Positions 6,275-8,469 of a stretch of 8,469 nucleotides of DNA are shown in pieces. The notes below the pieces were generated by a model. That model was not told the origin of the DNA, did no database searches, and saw nothing but the letters and a program-made list of their open reading frames with translations. The stretch lies in contig SFFC01000095.1 of the NCBI GenBank assembly GCA_004556985.1, positions 1 to 8,469 on the forward strand, given 5' to 3'. Made by a program: the position numbers and the translations under genes. Source of the DNA: Clostridiales bacterium (GTDB lineage: Bacteria; Bacillota; Clostridia; Christensenellales; Aristaeellaceae). The number at the start of each line of letters is the position of its first letter. Positions within the stretch are counted from its first letter, which is position 1.

Positions 6275-7600
6275 ATGAAGAAGAAGATACTGACCTATTT
6301 CATCTATGTCATCGTCGCGGCCACCCTGGCGACCATGATGATGATGGCCGTGATCGGCTCGCGCATGTTTGAAAAGCAGGTGGTCGAGAGCATGCGCTAC
6401 GAGGCGGAGGCGCTTCGGGCGCTGATCGAGGCGGGCGCAGAGGCGCGGCTTGATGCGCTGGGCAGCGATGTGCGCGTGACGATCATCGACGCGCAGGGCG
6501 CCGTCCGTTACGACAACGAGGCCGATCCAGCGCAGATGGAGAGCCACGCGCAGCGCCCCGAGGTGATCGCAGCGCTTGAAACCGGCGTGGGCGAGGACGT
6601 GCGCAATTCGCGGACGCTCTCCCGCAACACGTTCTATTATGCGCTGCGCCTGTCGGACGGCAGCGTGCTGCGCATGGCGCGCGAGGCGAGCAACATCTGG
6701 AGCATCTACATGCGCGCAGCGCCGCTGATCGCGCTGCTGCTGGCGCTGCTCATCGGCGTATGCGTCTTTTCGGCGAGCCTGCTGACCGAGCGGCTCATCG
6801 AGCCGATCGAGCAGATGACGGCGCATCTGAACAACGTGAGCGGCGTGGCGCGCTACCCGGAGCTCGAGCCGTTCATGACGATGATTCAAAAGCAGCACGA
6901 GGAGATCCTGCGCAGCGCGGACATGCGCGTCGAATTCACGGCGAATGTCTCCCATGAGCTCAAGACGCCGCTGACCTCGATCTCCGGCTATGCGGAGCTG
7001 ATCGAAAACGGCATGGCCTGCGGCGATCAGGTGACGCGCTTCGCCGGAGAGATCCGCAAGAGCGCGAACCGGCTGCTGACGCTGATCAACGACATCATCC
7101 GCCTCTCCCAGCTGGATTCGCCGGAGCAGAAGCTGCACACGGAGCAGGTCAACCTCGCGCAGGTCGCGCAGGCGGTTGTCGAGCAGCTTCGCATGAGTGC
7201 GGAGAAGATGCAGGTGTCGATCCGGGTCGACGCGCGGCCCGTGGTGATCAGCGCGGACAGGGGCATGATGGAGGAGCTGATCTACAATCTCTGCGACAAC
7301 GCGATCCGCTACAATGTGCGCGGCGGCAGCGTCTGCGTCAATGTCTATCCCGTGCGCGACCGGGCGATCGTCTGCATCCAGGACACGGGCATCGGCATCT
7401 CCCGGGAACATCAGGAGCATATCTTTGAGCGCTTCTACCGCGTGGACAAGAGCCGCTCCAAGGCGACGGGCGGCACGGGCCTGGGCCTGGCGATCGTCAA
7501 GCACATCGCCGCCAAGCACAACGCGTCGATCACTGTGGACAGCGAGCTCGGGCGCGGCACGTCAATCAGCGTGTCCTTTGAGCGGCTGATGCGAGCATAA
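6275..7600 (+). CDS. phoR: Phosphate-regulon sensor histidine kinase, PhoR type
   Basis: Membrane histidine kinase, 441 residues, the likely partner of the response regulator encoded just upstream. Membrane segments lie at about 6-28 and 147-169, enclosing an extracellular region of some 118 residues that resembles the PAS-like outer domain of Firmicute PhoR kinases. A linker of under 60 residues (170-226), possibly a remnant HAMP, leads to the H-box VSHELKTPL with phospho-acceptor H227. The ATP domain has the N-box (N338, N342), G1 DTGIGI at 370-375, the F-box FERFYRVDKS at 384-393 and G2 GGTGLGLA at 399-406. No cytoplasmic PAS domain can fit, unlike E. coli and B. subtilis PhoR. The ATG has a strong upstream AAGGGAGAGAGG. 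Specificity for phosphate is inferred from context. Confidence 0.88.
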   Translation: MKKKILTYFIYVIVAATLATMMMMAVIGSRMFEKQVVESMRYEAEALRALIEAGAEARLDALGSDVRVTIIDAQGAVRYDNEADPAQMESHAQRPEVIAALETGVGEDVRNSRTLSRNTFYYALRLSDGSVLRMAREASNIWSIYMRAAPLIALLLALLIGVCVFSASLLTERLIEPIEQMTAHLNNVSGVARYPELEPFMTMIQKQHEEILRSADMRVEFTANVSHELKTPLTSISGYAELIENGMACGDQVTRFAGEIRKSANRLLTLINDIIRLSQLDSPEQKLHTEQVNLAQVAQAVVEQLRMSAEKMQVSIRVDARPVVISADRGMMEELIYNLCDNAIRYNVRGGSVCVNVYPVRDRAIVCIQDTGIGISREHQEHIFERFYRVDKSRSKATGGTGLGLAIVKHIAAKHNASITVDSELGRGTSISVSFERLMRA

Positions 7601-7611
7601 AGGAGGAGAGC

Positions 7612-8316
7612 ATGGACAAGGCGAACCGGGAAGCCGCGAAGGGCGGCTGGCAGGACAGGATCACCTTTGAGGCGGTGCGGGATAACCCGGAGGTGCGCCT
7701 CTATATTGAAAAGGGCAATGAAAACCTGGGCGTGCTCGGCTTTACGAAGCATTCCCTCGGCCATGCGGGAAAGGTTTCCGACACGGCGGCGAGAATCCTG
7801 ACGGCGCTCGGGCATGACGAGCGGGAGATTGAGTTGGCACGGATCGCGGGCTACATGCATGACATGGGCAACTGCATCAACCGGACGGATCATGCACACA
7901 CGGGCGCACTCATGGCGATGCAGATACTGCGCGGTATGGGCATGGAACCCCGGGAGATCGCCGTTGTCATCGCGGCGATCGGCAACCACGACGAGAAGAC
8001 GGGAACGGCGGTCGACGCGGTCTCGGCTGCGCTGATCTTGGCGGACAAGACTGACGTGCGACGCAGCCGTGTTCGCGGCCGGGATCAGACAAAATTCGAC
8101 ATTCACGACCGCGTGAACTTTGCGGCGATCAGCTCAGAACTGCACGTGGATCAGGAGAAACGCGTCATCACGCTCGACATCCAGCTCGACGACACAATAT
8201 GCTCCGTGCTTGACTATTTCGAGATCTTCTTGGAAAGAATGCTCATGTGCCGCCGCGCGGCGGAGATGCTCAAATGCACCTTCAAGCTCAAGGCCAACGG
8301 AGGAAAGGTGCTGTAA
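7612..8316 (+). CDS. HD-domain metal-dependent phosphohydrolase
   Basis: A 234-residue soluble protein with an HD hydrolase fold. Probable metal ligands appear in order: H47 and H51 (KHSLGH), the H83-D84 pair (YMHDMGN), H94 and H96 (DHAHTG), H126-D127 (IGNHDEKTG) and D145 (ILADKTD). The basic stretch RRSRVRGRD at 150-158 follows. This H..HD..H..H..D spacing could hold two metals, as in HD-GYP enzymes, though the GYP signature is absent. Such enzymes cleave phosphate esters of nucleotides or other small molecules; the substrate cannot be told. There is no signal peptide or membrane segment. It starts 11 bases after phoR behind AGGAGGAGAG, so it is almost certainly co-transcribed with the kinase. 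Whether it belongs to phosphate control or is only a neighbour is open. Confidence 0.85.
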   Translation: MDKANREAAKGGWQDRITFEAVRDNPEVRLYIEKGNENLGVLGFTKHSLGHAGKVSDTAARILTALGHDEREIELARIAGYMHDMGNCINRTDHAHTGALMAMQILRGMGMEPREIAVVIAAIGNHDEKTGTAVDAVSAALILADKTDVRRSRVRGRDQTKFDIHDRVNFAAISSELHVDQEKRVITLDIQLDDTICSVLDYFEIFLERMLMCRRAAEMLKCTFKLKANGGKVL

Positions 8317-8360
8317 AGCAAAAAAGATCGCGCCAAAAGCGAAAAAGTGTAAAAAAGGTG

Positions 8361-8389
8361 TTGACAAAACTCGACAGCTGCGGTATACT
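8361..8389 (+). promoter_or_regulatory. Strong promoter, probably of an rRNA operon
   Basis: A consensus -35 TTGACA (8361-8366), a 17-base spacer and -10 TATACT (8384-8389) form the best promoter in the window. The preceding stretch from about 8320 is rich in short A-runs (AAAAAA at 8320-8325, AAAAA at 8342-8346, AAAAAA at 8351-8356), like an UP element. Transcription would start near 8396. No protein start with a ribosome site follows before the edge. A-rich UP sequence, near-consensus boxes and a boxA downstream together match rRNA operon promoters in Firmicutes. No clear terminator for the HD gene lies between 8317 and 8360. Confidence 0.8.
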
Positions 8390-8398
8390 AACTGAGCT

Positions 8399-8428
8399 GT
8401 CAGCGCGAGAGCAACTCAAACCGCTGAC
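8399..8428 (+). other. Leader stem-loop downstream of the strong promoter
   Basis: GTCAGCG (8399-8405) pairs perfectly with CGCTGAC (8422-8428) around a 16-base loop, very close to the predicted transcription start. No T-run follows, so it is not a terminator. It may help fold or process the rRNA leader. Confidence 0.55.
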
Positions 8429-8431
8429 GGA

Positions 8432-8445
8432 TGATCCTTGAAAAC
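8432..8445 (+). promoter_or_regulatory. Putative boxA antitermination site of an rRNA leader
   Basis: TGATCCTTGAAAAC closely resembles boxA of rRNA leaders (E. coli TGCTCTTTAACA; Bacillus type CTTTGAAAACT), where NusB and ribosomal protein S10 bind to make the elongating polymerase resistant to termination. It lies about 36 bases after the predicted start and just after the leader stem. The 16S gene itself is not in the window; this is inferred from promoter plus boxA. Confidence 0.65.
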
Positions 8446-8469
8446 GATACAGAATCAAGAAGAACGCGG

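Noticed and set aside
8317..8346. Possible terminator after the HD gene
   Set aside because: Only a 4-bp stem (TCGC with GCGA) is present, followed by A rather than T on the + strand; on the minus strand T-runs exist, but the stem is too short to support a call.
1..8469. CRISPR array, insertion sequence, prophage or defence system
   Set aside because: No regularly spaced direct repeats, transposase, integrase, target-site duplication or defence domains are visible; the gene set is a coherent phosphate locus.

Overview
The window is one phosphate-homeostasis locus, with every gene on the + strand, followed at the right edge by what looks like the start of an rRNA operon. The DNA is GC-rich, and long empty frames lie opposite the real genes because of that composition. 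Shine-Dalgarno sites are strong (AGGAGG type), promoters are sigma-A-like with extended -10 boxes, and the leader at the right end has a boxA resembling those of Bacillus and clostridia. Together these suggest a high-GC member of the Firmicutes, probably class Clostridia. That placement is inference from sequence style, not a database match.

Layout. Positions 1-109 hold a hairpin and the leader of pstC; pstS, normally the preceding gene, is not visible and presumably lies just to the left. Positions 110-3345 hold pstC, pstA, pstB and phoU, packed as one operon with a 4-base overlap and gaps of 9 and 36 bases. Positions 3346-3662 are non-coding. The left part is a compact set of inverted repeats that looks like an interspersed repeat or structured RNA. 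The right part is a strong promoter preceded by an 11-bp-period direct repeat resembling a Pho box. Positions 3663-6119 hold a Na+/phosphate cotransporter with a PhoU-like C-terminal region and then a PhoB/PhoP-type response regulator, 15 bases apart. Positions 6120-6274 hold an intrinsic terminator followed at once by an extended -10 promoter. Positions 6275-8316 hold the PhoR-type sensor kinase and an HD-domain metal-dependent phosphohydrolase, 11 bases apart. Positions 8317-8469 hold an A-rich element, a near-consensus promoter, a leader stem-loop and a boxA, all expected upstream of a 16S rRNA gene beyond the edge.

How it works together. PstC and PstA form the membrane channel of the high-affinity phosphate ABC importer and PstB supplies ATP. 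PhoU couples importer state to the sensor in known systems. The cotransporter gives a second phosphate route and carries its own PhoU-like helices. The PhoB-type regulator, phosphorylated by the PhoR-type kinase, would bind Pho boxes; the candidate box at 3555-3571 would place the cotransporter and the regulator itself under phosphate control. The kinase and HD hydrolase have a separate promoter without an obvious Pho box. The genes are mostly canonical. The less ordinary points are the terminator and promoter splitting regulator from kinase, the candidate autoregulatory Pho box, a kinase too short for a cytoplasmic PAS domain, the attached HD hydrolase, and the inverted-repeat element after phoU.
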